Below are positions 14,935-22,174 of a stretch of DNA of 22,174 nucleotides, piece by piece; within the stretch, counting starts at the first letter, position 1, and the number at the start of each line of letters is the position of its first letter. The notes beneath the pieces were generated by a model, which saw only the letters and a list, made by a program, of their open reading frames with translations, was not told the DNA's origin and ran no database searches. Position numbers and translations under genes: made by a program. The stretch is from JACQAI01 sp035507915. Lineage in GTDB: Bacteria > Pseudomonadota > Alphaproteobacteria > Elsterales > Elsteraceae. The stretch covers positions 1-22,174 of the forward strand of contig DATJNS010000021.1 of assembly GCA_035507915.1 (NCBI GenBank), in the 5' to 3' direction.

Positions 14935-15345
14935 ATGGTCGACCCCTACGGCGGCAGCTCCGCCCACGACGCCGGACCCGAGCCGCTGGTCGCGCCCGAA
15001 CTGCCGGTCTTCGACGAGCAACCCCTCGTCGTGCTGCGCGAGATGGTGTCGTTCGACAGCTTCATGGGGCTGATCGAAAACTGGTTCGCCAGCCTCGGCA
15101 CCCGCATCGAGTGCCTGGTCGGAGCGGCATCCGCCGGCGACCTGGCGGCGCTGCAGGAGACCGCGCACGACATGTCGGGCACCTGCGGCTGTTTCGGCGC
15201 ACTGCGCCTGGGCGAGCTCGCCTGGGAGCTCGAGCAGATGTGCCGGTCGGGCGATCTGGCGCGCGCCCGCGCGCTGGTGCGCGCCATGGTGCCGGTCACC
15301 GCGGCCACGCGCGCCGCGCTACGCCGGCGCTATTTCTGCCACTGA
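14935..15345 (+). CDS. Stand-alone Hpt (histidine phosphotransfer) domain protein
   Basis: This 136-residue protein carries an Hpt four-helix bundle. The phospho-accepting His78 lies in AHDMSGTCGCFGALRLGELAWELEQMC, which matches the AHxLKGxxGxxGA pattern except that the usual Lys is replaced by Ser81. The first 30 or so residues are Pro/Gly-rich and probably disordered. It should pass phosphoryl groups between a hybrid kinase receiver and a response regulator. Cysteines at 60, 84, 86 and near 107 are notable for such a small protein. No ribosome-binding site is evident before the ATG at 14935. It is divergent from the chemoreceptor and its stop is 10 bases from a convergent response regulator gene. 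Confidence 0.85.
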   Translation: MVDPYGGSSAHDAGPEPLVAPELPVFDEQPLVVLREMVSFDSFMGLIENWFASLGTRIECLVGAASAGDLAALQETAHDMSGTCGCFGALRLGELAWELEQMCRSGDLARARALVRAMVPVTAATRAALRRRYFCH

Positions 15346-15355
15346 TGCGGTTTCG

Positions 15356-16039
15356 TCAGGGCGCTTCGGCGCCGGCGATCAGCACGTAGCCGAGGCCCCG
15401 CCGCGTCTCGATCCGCACGGAGGCGCCGGCTTCCTTGAGCCGCTTGCGGACATGGTGGATGTGGACCTCCACCGAGTTGGACGCGACCTCCTCGTCGAAG
15501 CCGTACAGCCCTTCCTCGAGCCGCGCCTTGGAGACCGGCATCCCCGGGCTGCGCATCAGATGCTCGAGCACGCTGAGCTCGCGCCGCGGCAGGCTGACCG
15601 GCCTGCCGTCGACCAGCACTTCGCGCCGATGCGGCGACAGCCGGAGATTGCCGCACGCCAGATCGCTGTTGAGCATCTCCTTGGGCCGGCGCATCAGCGC
15701 GCGCAGCCGCGCGGTCAGCTCGCCCAAGTCGAACGGCTTGGGCAGGAAGTCGTCGGCGCCGGCGTTCAGCCCGTCGATGCGCGAGCCGAGCGCGCCGCGC
15801 GCCGACAGGATCAGGACCGGCGCGCGCGCCTGACGCTTGCGCAAGGTCTTGAGCACCTCGATGCCGTCGAGGTCCGGCAGGCTCAGATCGAGGATCAAGG
15901 CGTCGTATTCGATCGTCTCGGCGGCTGCCAGGCCGTCCTCGCCGCCGGTCACGTGATCGACCGTGAAGCCGTGCGCCTGCAGACCGACGCGGATCAGCTC
16001 GGCAAGGCTGGCATCGTCTTCGATCAACAAGATCCGCAT
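15356..16039 (-). CDS. OmpR/PhoB-family response regulator
   Basis: This 227-residue two-domain transcription factor has a receiver with acidic pocket Glu7/Asp8/Asp9, phospho-acceptor Asp51 (LILDLSLPDLDG), Ser79 and Lys101 (LPKPFD), then a winged-helix DNA-binding domain (about 130-222). The latter ends in the typical EVHIHHVRKRLKEAGASVRIETRRGLGYVL. It resembles the QseB/PmrA/TctD group. No sensor kinase lies beside it, which is unusual for this group; the convergent Hpt gene is the nearest phosphorelay protein. The ATG at 16039 gives the standard MRILLIEDD opening. AT-rich DNA at about 16095-16120 upstream may hold its promoter. Confidence 0.95.
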   Translation of the reverse strand: MRILLIEDDASLAELIRVGLQAHGFTVDHVTGGEDGLAAAETIEYDALILDLSLPDLDGIEVLKTLRKRQARAPVLILSARGALGSRIDGLNAGADDFLPKPFDLGELTARLRALMRRPKEMLNSDLACGNLRLSPHRREVLVDGRPVSLPRRELSVLEHLMRSPGMPVSKARLEEGLYGFDEEVASNSVEVHIHHVRKRLKEAGASVRIETRRGLGYVLIAGAEAP

Positions 16040-16154
16040 GGGCCCGAGAGCAAGAGATGCATCGATCGGATATTCCGGCCCGCCGGCTGATAGATCAACG
16101 CAATATAACCGCTAAAATTGCGACGACCGGCGACCCGCGCATCATTCCCTAGCA

Positions 16155-16180
16155 CGAAATCTCCGGCTTTTGGGATTTCG
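16155..16180 (-). terminator. Hairpin downstream of the MarR gene
   Basis: CGAAATC (16155-16161) pairs with GATTTCG (16174-16180), and CC/GG pairs can extend the stem past one bulged T, leaving a small loop. It lies about 50 bases past the MarR stop and upstream of the response regulator. No U-tract follows, so termination is only a suggestion. Confidence 0.4.
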
Positions 16181-16228
16181 CGCGCATGCCGGATGCCGAG
16201 CCGGCCTGTCGGGACCCGGGGCATCGGA

Positions 16229-16804
16229 TCACCGCGTCGCGTGCTTGCGCGCGCCGCGCGCCGGCGCGCGAGGCGGACGCGGCGCCGCCGCACCGGCCTC
16301 GGCGGGTTCGATCGCGTCGACCAGCTTGAGGAGCAGGCGCAGGAACTGCCGGCGCTCGGTCGCGCTGAGCGCGTCGAGCAGGCGTGTCTGGGCGCGCTGC
16401 ATGGCGCCATGCATCGCGCGGGTGAGCGCGCGGCCTTCGCCGGTCAGCCGCGCCAGCATCATGCGGCGGTCGGCGGCGCTCTTGGTTCGGCGCACCAGTC
16501 CGCGCTCGGCCAGCCGCTCCAGCACGTCGGCTGCGTTGGTGCGGTCGATGCCGCACTCGGCGCCCAGGGTCGCCTGGTCGATGTCCGGCCGGTGCAGCAG
16601 CGCGGTCAGCACGCCGTATTGCACGGGCGTGATGCCGAAGGCGCGGCACTCGTCGGCGAAGAGCGCGGTGTGGCTCTGATGCACGCGCCGGACGAGATAG
16701 CCGGGGCGCGACCACAGCGGAGTGTGCGGCGCGCGCTCGCCGTTCGCGTTGCTCCCCGCCGTTCGCGACTTGCCCGACAATTCCGTTGACCCTCTGGTTC
16801 GCAC
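16229..16804 (-). CDS. MarR-family transcriptional regulator
   Basis: This protein of about 191 residues is a winged helix-turn-helix dimer of the MarR family. The helix-turn-helix is DQATLGAECGIDRTNAADVLERLAERGLV and the wing is RRTKSAADRRMMLARLT with the family DRR motif. The C-terminal tail is Ala/Pro/Arg-rich. The start is uncertain: the frame is open from a GTG at 16858; a GTG at 16804 lies exactly 6 bases after a TATACT box, which would suit a leaderless transcript; and a TTG at 16780 has GAGG about 10 bases upstream. I give the 16804 start. It is divergent from the molybdenum hydroxylase operon, so it is the likely regulator of that operon and of itself, perhaps responding to an aromatic acid. 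Confidence 0.88.
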   Translation of the reverse strand: MRTRGSTELSGKSRTAGSNANGERAPHTPLWSRPGYLVRRVHQSHTALFADECRAFGITPVQYGVLTALLHRPDIDQATLGAECGIDRTNAADVLERLAERGLVRRTKSAADRRMMLARLTGEGRALTRAMHGAMQRAQTRLLDALSATERRQFLRLLLKLVDAIEPAEAGAAAPRPPRAPARGARKHATR

Positions 16805-16839
16805 ACGCTCAGTATACCGCCTAGTTTGCGACGCGACGC
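16786..16839. promoter_or_regulatory. Divergent promoter/operator region, MarR gene and hydroxylase operon
   Basis: On the minus strand TATACT (16816 to 16811) is a good -10 for the MarR gene, 6 bases from its GTG. On the plus strand TTGACC (16786-16791) resembles a -35, but TATACC (16813-16818) is 21 bases away, too far for a standard pair. The AT-rich AGTATACCGCCTAGTTT block (16811-16827) is the likely operator zone. Confidence 0.45.
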
Positions 16840-16876
16840 CGAAAACCTGAGCGTGCACCCGATTGGGGGAGGCCCC

Positions 16877-16939
16877 ATGAGACGGCGTGACGACATCACC
16901 CGCGTCGCCGATTATCGTGCGGCACGGACGTGGCCATAG
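16877..16939 (+). CDS. 20-codon upstream reading frame overlapping the hydroxylase start
   Basis: An ATG at 16877 follows a strong GGGGGAGG ribosome-binding site (16865-16872) by 4 bases and reads 20 codons, starting MRRRDD and ending in a TAG at 16937-16939. The next gene's GTG start (16930) falls inside it in another frame, 7 bases before that stop. That GTG has no ribosome-binding site of its own. The arrangement suggests translational coupling: ribosomes ending the short frame restart at the GTG. The peptide is Arg/Asp-rich and shows no family. It may have no function of its own. Confidence 0.5.
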   Translation: MRRRDDITRVADYRAARTWP

Positions 16940-19275
16940 CGGACGCCGCGAAACAGGGCATCGGCGCGCGCGTTCGGCGCAAGGAGGACGCGCGCTTCCT
17001 GCACGGGCGCGGCCAGTACGTCACCGACATGGTGCTGCCCGGCCAGCGTGAGGTCGCGTTCCTGCGCAGCCCAATCGCACACGGCCGGCTCGTCCGCATC
17101 GTCAAGCCCGCCGGCAAGGAGCGCGCGGTGTTCACGCGCGCCGACCTGACCGGCCTCAACCCCGTGATCGCGCAGTCGACCATCCCGGGCTACCGGTTGT
17201 CGGAGCATCCGCCGCTCGCCGGCGACAAGGTGCGCTTCGTCGGCGAGCCGATCGCGTTCGCGGTCGCGCCGACGCGCGCCGAGGCCGAGGACATTCTCGA
17301 GGGCGTCGAGCTCGAGATCGAGGATCTGCCGCCACTGGTCGACGCGCACGCGGCGCGCGTCGACGCGCGGGTGCGCGTGCATGAGGACTGGCCCGACAAT
17401 TTGTTCGTGACGATCGGCCTCGACAGCGAGTTCGAGGCGAGATCGCGCCAGGCCGACGTGGTGGTCGAGCGCGAGGTCACGCTGTCGCGCCAGGCCATGG
17501 TGCCGATGGAGGGCAAGGCGATCCTCGCCCATTGGGAAGAGCGCCACGACCAGCTGACGGTCTACGCCTCGACCCAGGTGCCGCACGTGCTGCGCATCGG
17601 GCTCGCGCAGACCCTGGGCCTCGGCGAGGAGCAGGTGCGGGTGATCTCGCCCGATGTTGGCGGCGGCTTCGGCTACAAGGTGATCGTGTTCCCGGAGGAC
17701 ATCTGCGTCACCTGGCTGGCGCGCACCTTCCGGCGACCGTTCCGCTACATCGAGGATCGGCGCGAGCACCTGGTCGCCGGCGCGGTCGCGCGCCAGCACC
17801 ACTACAAGCTCAAGGCATATGCCGACAAGACCGGCCGGCTGCTCGCGCTCGACGCCGAGGTCACGATCGACGGCGGCGCCTATTCGGTGTGGCCGTTCAC
17901 CATCGGGCTCGAGCCCGGCCAGGCGGTCGGCAACCTGCCGGGCCCCTACGATTTCCGCGGCTATCGCTGCAAGGTCCACTGCGTCGCCACCAACAAGCCC
18001 GGCTTCATGCCGTACCGCGGCGTCGCGCGCACCGGCGTGTGCTTCGCCATGGAGCAGATGATCGACGCGATCGCGCGCAAGGTCGGGCGCGAGCCGTGGC
18101 AGGTGCGCCACGACAACCTCGTGCCGGCCGAGGCGATGCCGTACGACAACGTCACCCGCAAGCACTTCGACAGCGGCGACTATCGCAAGAGCCTGCTGAC
18201 GGTACGCGACAAGATCGATTTCGACGCCTGGCGGGCGCGCCAGGCGCGGGGCGAGCCCGATGGACGCCTGATCGGCGTCGGCTTCGCGACATACTGCGAG
18301 CAGTCGGCCCACGGCTCGAGCGTGTTCTCGGCCTGGGGCCTGCCGCTGATCCCCGGCTACGACCAGGCGACGGTGCGGCTGGTGTCGGGCGGCGGGCTCG
18401 AGGTGCGCGTCGGCATCCACTCGCACGGGCAGGGCATGGAGACGACCATGGCCCAGATCGCCCACCAGGTGCTCGGCGTTCCCGTCGAGCGCATCAAGGT
18501 CGTGCACGGCGATACCGGGCTCACGCCGTTCTCGACCGGCACCTACGCCTCGCGCTCGATCGTGATGTCGGGTGGCGCGGTCGGCCAGGCCTGCGAGGTG
18601 CTGATCCCGCGCTTCGTCGCGATCGGCGCGCACTTGATGCAGTGCGCCACGTCGACCGCGCGCTACGAGGACGGCCGGGTAGTCGGGCCGCAGGCCTCGG
18701 TCACGCTCGAGGAGGTCGCCGCCGCCTGGTATCACCGACCCGACCGCCTGCCGCCCGACGTCGACACGGGCGGGCTCGAGACGACGATCGCCTACAAGCC
18801 CGAGCGCGACACCGGCGCGTTCAGCTACGCCTCGCACGCCGCCGTGGTCGCGGTCGACACCACGCTGGGCGCGATCGAGATCCTCGACTACGTGATCGCC
18901 GAGGATTGCGGCACGCTGGTCAACCCGATGGTGGTCGACGGCCAGATGCTGGGCGGCGCCACCCAGGGCCTCGGCACCGCGATGTACGAGGAGAGCCCGT
19001 ACGACGCCAACGGCCAGCCGCTCGCCTCCACCTTCGCCGATTACCTGCTGCCCGGCCCGACCGAGGTGCCGGCGATGCGCATCTTCCATCTCGAGACGCC
19101 GTCGCCCTACACCAAGTTCGGCATCAAGGGCATGGGCGAGGGCGGCGCGATCGCGCCGCCGGCGGTGATCTTCAATGCCGTCAACGACGCGCTGCGACCG
19201 CTCGGCGTCGAGCTCACCGAGACGCCGCTGACGCCGCGCCGCCTGCTCGCCGCGCTCGAACGGGCGAACCGATGA
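16930..19275 (+). CDS. Molybdenum hydroxylase large subunit (xanthine dehydrogenase/CoxL family)
   Basis: This 781-residue subunit binds the molybdopterin cytosine dinucleotide cofactor and hydroxylates a substrate using water. Visible are the opening IGARVRRKEDARFLHGRGQY, the cofactor loop DVGGGFGYKV (from 242), PYRGVARTG (from 361), and the catalytic Glu737 in KGMGEGGAIAPPAV. The length is standard. It lacks the AYRCSFR loop with its Mo/Cu-site cysteine that defines true CO dehydrogenase; the aligned residues are MPYRGVAR. It is therefore a hydroxylase of unknown substrate (aromatic acid, aldehyde or N-heterocycle). GTG at 16930 is the only reasonable start: an in-frame TGA lies at 16888-16890. 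It opens an operon with the FAD and Fe-S subunits. Confidence 0.93.
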   Translation: MAIADAAKQGIGARVRRKEDARFLHGRGQYVTDMVLPGQREVAFLRSPIAHGRLVRIVKPAGKERAVFTRADLTGLNPVIAQSTIPGYRLSEHPPLAGDKVRFVGEPIAFAVAPTRAEAEDILEGVELEIEDLPPLVDAHAARVDARVRVHEDWPDNLFVTIGLDSEFEARSRQADVVVEREVTLSRQAMVPMEGKAILAHWEERHDQLTVYASTQVPHVLRIGLAQTLGLGEEQVRVISPDVGGGFGYKVIVFPEDICVTWLARTFRRPFRYIEDRREHLVAGAVARQHHYKLKAYADKTGRLLALDAEVTIDGGAYSVWPFTIGLEPGQAVGNLPGPYDFRGYRCKVHCVATNKPGFMPYRGVARTGVCFAMEQMIDAIARKVGREPWQVRHDNLVPAEAMPYDNVTRKHFDSGDYRKSLLTVRDKIDFDAWRARQARGEPDGRLIGVGFATYCEQSAHGSSVFSAWGLPLIPGYDQATVRLVSGGGLEVRVGIHSHGQGMETTMAQIAHQVLGVPVERIKVVHGDTGLTPFSTGTYASRSIVMSGGAVGQACEVLIPRFVAIGAHLMQCATSTARYEDGRVVGPQASVTLEEVAAAWYHRPDRLPPDVDTGGLETTIAYKPERDTGAFSYASHAAVVAVDTTLGAIEILDYVIAEDCGTLVNPMVVDGQMLGGATQGLGTAMYEESPYDANGQPLASTFADYLLPGPTEVPAMRIFHLETPSPYTKFGIKGMGEGGAIAPPAVIFNAVNDALRPLGVELTETPLTPRRLLAALERANR

Positions 19276-19285
19276 GAAAACCGGC

Positions 19286-20100
19286 GTGAAGGCCGCGGCG
19301 TTCGAATACGTGCGGCCGCGCGATCTGGCCGAGGCGGTGCGCGCGCTCGGCGCCGGGTCGGGCGCCAAGCTGCTCGCCGGCGGCCAATCGCTCGGTCCGA
19401 TGCTCAATCTGCGCCTGGCGCGGCCCAGGCTGCTGATCGACATCGCGCGGCTCGATGCGCTGCGCCGCATCGACGACGCGGGCGACGCGTGGCGCGTCGG
19501 CGGCGCGGTGACGCATGCCGAGATCGAGGACGCGACATTGCCGGGCGGCGCGATGCTCGTCGCGGTCGCGGGCGGCATCGCCTACCGCGCGGTGCGCAAC
19601 CGCGGCACCATCGGGGGCAGCCTGGCGCACGCCGACCCGGCGGCCGACTGGCCGCTCGCGCTGGCGGCGCTCGATGCCTCGGTGATCGTGCGCGGGCCTG
19701 CCGGCGAGCGCCGGGTCGCGGCCGATCGCTTCATGACCGCGGCGTTCACGACGGCGCTCGGCGACGACGAGATCGTCGAGGCCGTGCTGGTGCCGAAGCT
19801 CTCCGCCGCGGCGCGCTTCGGCTATTTCAAGTTCTGCCGCAAGACCGGCGAGTTTCCCGAGGCGAGCGCAGCCGTCGTGCTCGATCCGGCGCGTCGTGTC
19901 GCCCGGCTGTTCGTCGGCGCGCTGTCGGGCGCGCCGCAACCGTTGCCCGCGCTGGCGTCGGATCTCGCGGAACGGGGCGCGGTCGCCGCGACACCAGACG
20001 CGATCGCCGCGGCGCTGACCGCCGCGCTGCCCGGGCTCGACGCGGTCGAGCGGCGCATGCAGGGCGGCGCGGTGCTGCGCGCGCTCAAGCAGGTCTTCGC

Positions 20101-20104
<4 letters not shown>
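19286..20104 (+). CDS. Molybdenum hydroxylase FAD-binding subunit (CoxM family)
   Basis: This 272-residue subunit carries FAD and passes electrons from the iron-sulfur subunit to an external acceptor. The two FAD pyrophosphate motifs are visible: LAGGQSLGPMLNLRLA (30-45) and RNRGTIGGSLAHADPAAD (104-121). The second region is the CoxM-type variant of TIGGNIA. The C-terminal CO-dehydrogenase-flavoprotein domain begins around residue 170 (FGYFKFCRKTGEFPEASAAV). The GTG at 19286 starts 10 bases after the large-subunit stop and has no clear ribosome-binding site, so coupling is likely. Its TGA overlaps the next GTG (GTGA). Length is slightly short of the usual 280-290 but complete. Confidence 0.92.
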
Positions 20105-21231
<1,127 letters not shown>

Positions 21232-21262
21232 GGGCTCAGGCACCCTCTCTGTCGTAACAAAC

Positions 21263-21355
21263 CGTCATGCTCGGCCTCGTGCCGAGCATCCACGCCTTTC
21301 GCGCCGTCGCGTGGAAAGCAAGACGTGAATCCTCGGGACAGGCCCGAGGATGACG
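21263..21355. repeat. REP-like inverted doublet after the hydroxylase operon
   Basis: Two 32-base arms (21263-21294 and 21324-21355) are imperfect inverted copies, starting CGTCATGCTCGG on one strand and CGTCATCCTCGG on the other. Each arm is also a hairpin: ATGCTCGGC/GCCGAGCAT and CCTCGGG/CCCGAGG. This double-hairpin layout is typical of dispersed intergenic REP/BIME-type elements, and similar CTCGGxxxxxxCCGAG units are common in alphaproteobacterial gaps. It may help end or protect the operon transcript. Confidence 0.8.
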
Positions 21356-21363
21356 GGCGAGAG

Positions 21364-21384
21364 GCGCACGCCTTGGGCGTGCGC
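21364..21384. terminator. Short perfect hairpin between convergent operons
   Basis: GCGCACGCC (21364-21372), loop TTG, GGCGTGCGC (21376-21384): a perfect 9-base stem lying 4 bases after the oxygenase beta-subunit stop on the minus strand. There is no T-tract, so it may act with the neighbouring doublet as a two-way terminator. Confidence 0.55.
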
Positions 21385-21388
21385 TCCG

Positions 21389-21898
21389 CTACACCGGGTA
21401 GATCAGCGCGGTGTCGATGATCAGCGAGTCGTAGACGCAGTGCCGCTCGCGCAGCAGCAGCGCGCCGTCGCGGCGCACGAAGCGATCGTAGTAGCGGCCG
21501 ACCTGCTGCAGGGTGGTGCGCGCGTCGACCAGGGTCTCGTATAGCGCGTAGTTCGCGGTCGCCGTGATCGCGTCGTCGGCGAGCGCCAGCACGCGCACGT
21601 TGGTGACCTGATGCAGGAGGTAGCGCGGCGCGAACATCATGGTGCGTGCGATCGCGAGCGCGCGGTCCTCGATCATGGCCCTGCCCTCGCAGTACACCAG
21701 GCCGACCGGCAGATCGGCGTCGGCGTTGTCGCGGCCAGTGATGCGGTAGAGCGCGTCGTTGGTGAAGAAGCGCGGCCAGGCGTCGACCTGGCCGGCATCG
21801 AGCACCGCGGAATATTCGGCGTTGAACGCCTCGATCTCGGCGCGCGCGTCGCGGGCCGGGCCCACCGGCACCGCGGTCGCCTCGAAGCCCTTCAACAT
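21389..21898 (-). CDS. Ring-hydroxylating oxygenase beta subunit (NTF2/SnoaL-like fold)
   Basis: This 169-residue protein has the cone-shaped NTF2-like fold of small subunits of Rieske non-heme iron dioxygenases. Typical features are EIEAFNAEYSAVLDAGQVDAWPRFFTNDALYRITGRDN, EGRAMIEDRALAIARTMMFAPRYLLHQVTNV, and the C-terminal strand pair YYDRFVRRDGALLLRERHCVYDSLIIDTALIYPV. The length matches the 160-190 residues expected. It has no catalytic residues itself; it stabilises the alpha3beta3 hexamer. The ATG lies 2 bases after the alpha-subunit stop, so the two are coupled. A plain SnoaL-like protein would be the alternative, but the neighbour makes the oxygenase call strong. Confidence 0.88.
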   Translation of the reverse strand: MLKGFEATAVPVGPARDARAEIEAFNAEYSAVLDAGQVDAWPRFFTNDALYRITGRDNADADLPVGLVYCEGRAMIEDRALAIARTMMFAPRYLLHQVTNVRVLALADDAITATANYALYETLVDARTTLQQVGRYYDRFVRRDGALLLRERHCVYDSLIIDTALIYPV

Positions 21899-21900
21899 GC

Positions 21901-22174
21901 TCAGAGGTCCATGACCTCGCGATAGTGGCGGTACATCGAGCGGATCGCCGCCTCGCTGATCAGATGGTGCGTCGTGCCCTCCTCGGCGCCGCCGAGCCCG
22001 ACATACGAGGCCCCAGGGTCCGACCGCGTCACACCCTCCTGGACGAAGCGCAGCGCCTCGTTGTCCTCGAGGCCGAGGAAGCCCGACGGCCCCATCAGGT
22101 TGCCCTGGCGCAGCCGGTGGCGCGTCATCTCGGCGCTGTCGCCCGCGTAGCCGAACATGGTCCAGACCATCAGG
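21901..22174 (-). CDS. Ring-hydroxylating oxygenase alpha subunit, C-terminal part (cut by window edge)
   Basis: Only the last 90 or so codons are present; the gene continues past the window edge, and the apparent Met near 22170 is internal. The sequence (TMFGYAGDSAEMTRHRLRQGNLMGPSGFLGLEDNEALR, in part, then GASYVGLGGAEEGTTHHLISEAAIRSMYRHYREVMDL) matches the end of the catalytic domain of Rieske oxygenase large subunits. DNEALRFVQEGV is the family's usual DxxxxxxxQxG region, and IRSMYRHYREVM its last helix. The Rieske centre and iron ligands lie outside the window. Together with the beta subunit it makes an aromatic-ring dioxygenase of unknown substrate, needing a reductase like the one at 6267-7289. 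Confidence 0.85.
   Translation of the reverse strand, partial: LMVWTMFGYAGDSAEMTRHRLRQGNLMGPSGFLGLEDNEALRFVQEGVTRSDPGASYVGLGGAEEGTTHHLISEAAIRSMYRHYREVMDL

Noticed and set aside
14935..14937. A sigma-54 or flagellar-type promoter ahead of the Hpt gene
   Set aside because: I could not find GG-N10-GC or other recognisable spaced boxes in 14643-14934.
16912..19578. An 888-codon open frame antisense to the hydroxylase large subunit
   Set aside because: It is a by-product of extreme G/C at third positions. The plus-strand protein has clear family motifs, while the antisense product is Arg/Ala/His-rich with no recognisable domain.

Overview
The window is very GC-rich, almost fully coding DNA with strong G/C third-position bias, frequent GTG starts and short intergenic gaps. 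The divergent hslVU / hisBH-(acetyltransferase)-hisAFE layout, the HslV propeptide form and the Cox-type hydroxylase genes point to an alphaproteobacterium of the Rhizobiales/Rhodospirillales kind. That placement is inferred from gene order and protein flavour, not from a marker gene.

Region 1 (1-7289) is mostly housekeeping. hslV-hslU, encoding the HslUV protease, run on the minus strand. A histidine operon (hisB, hisH, a GNAT acetyltransferase, hisA, hisF, hisE) runs on the plus strand, followed by a HIT-family hydrolase and a BenC-like [2Fe-2S]/FAD/NAD(P)H reductase. A pair of GC-rich palindromes sits between hisF and hisE. The last codons of hisE look frameshifted.

Region 2 (7290-12535) is accessory metabolism. 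It holds a ThDP-dependent acetolactate-synthase-like enzyme, a 73-residue unknown protein, a divergent type II dehydroquinase (aroQ-like), a fluoroacetate-dehalogenase-type alpha/beta hydrolase with the whole known active site, and a cupin plus HAD pair transcribed towards the hydrolase. A long inverted repeat fills the gap between the hydrolase and HAD genes and includes both stop codons. A 60-residue coiled-coil protein follows.

Region 3 (12536-16860) is signalling and regulation: a two-transmembrane methyl-accepting chemotaxis protein, a divergent stand-alone Hpt phosphotransfer protein, an OmpR-type response regulator with no kinase beside it, and a MarR-type regulator.

Region 4 (16861-22174) is oxidative catabolism. 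A three-gene molybdenum hydroxylase operon (large subunit, FAD subunit, and a [2Fe-2S] subunit fused to a CoxG-like SRPBCC domain) is divergent from the MarR gene. Its first GTG start overlaps a 20-codon upstream reading frame that carries the only good ribosome-binding site. A REP-like doublet and a hairpin separate it from the convergent beta subunit and the partial alpha subunit of a Rieske-type ring-hydroxylating oxygenase.

I see no clear new defence or mobile system. The most unusual items are the overlapping leader frame, the CoxS-CoxG fusion, the inverted repeat holding two stop codons, the altered aroQ paralogue and the hisE tail.
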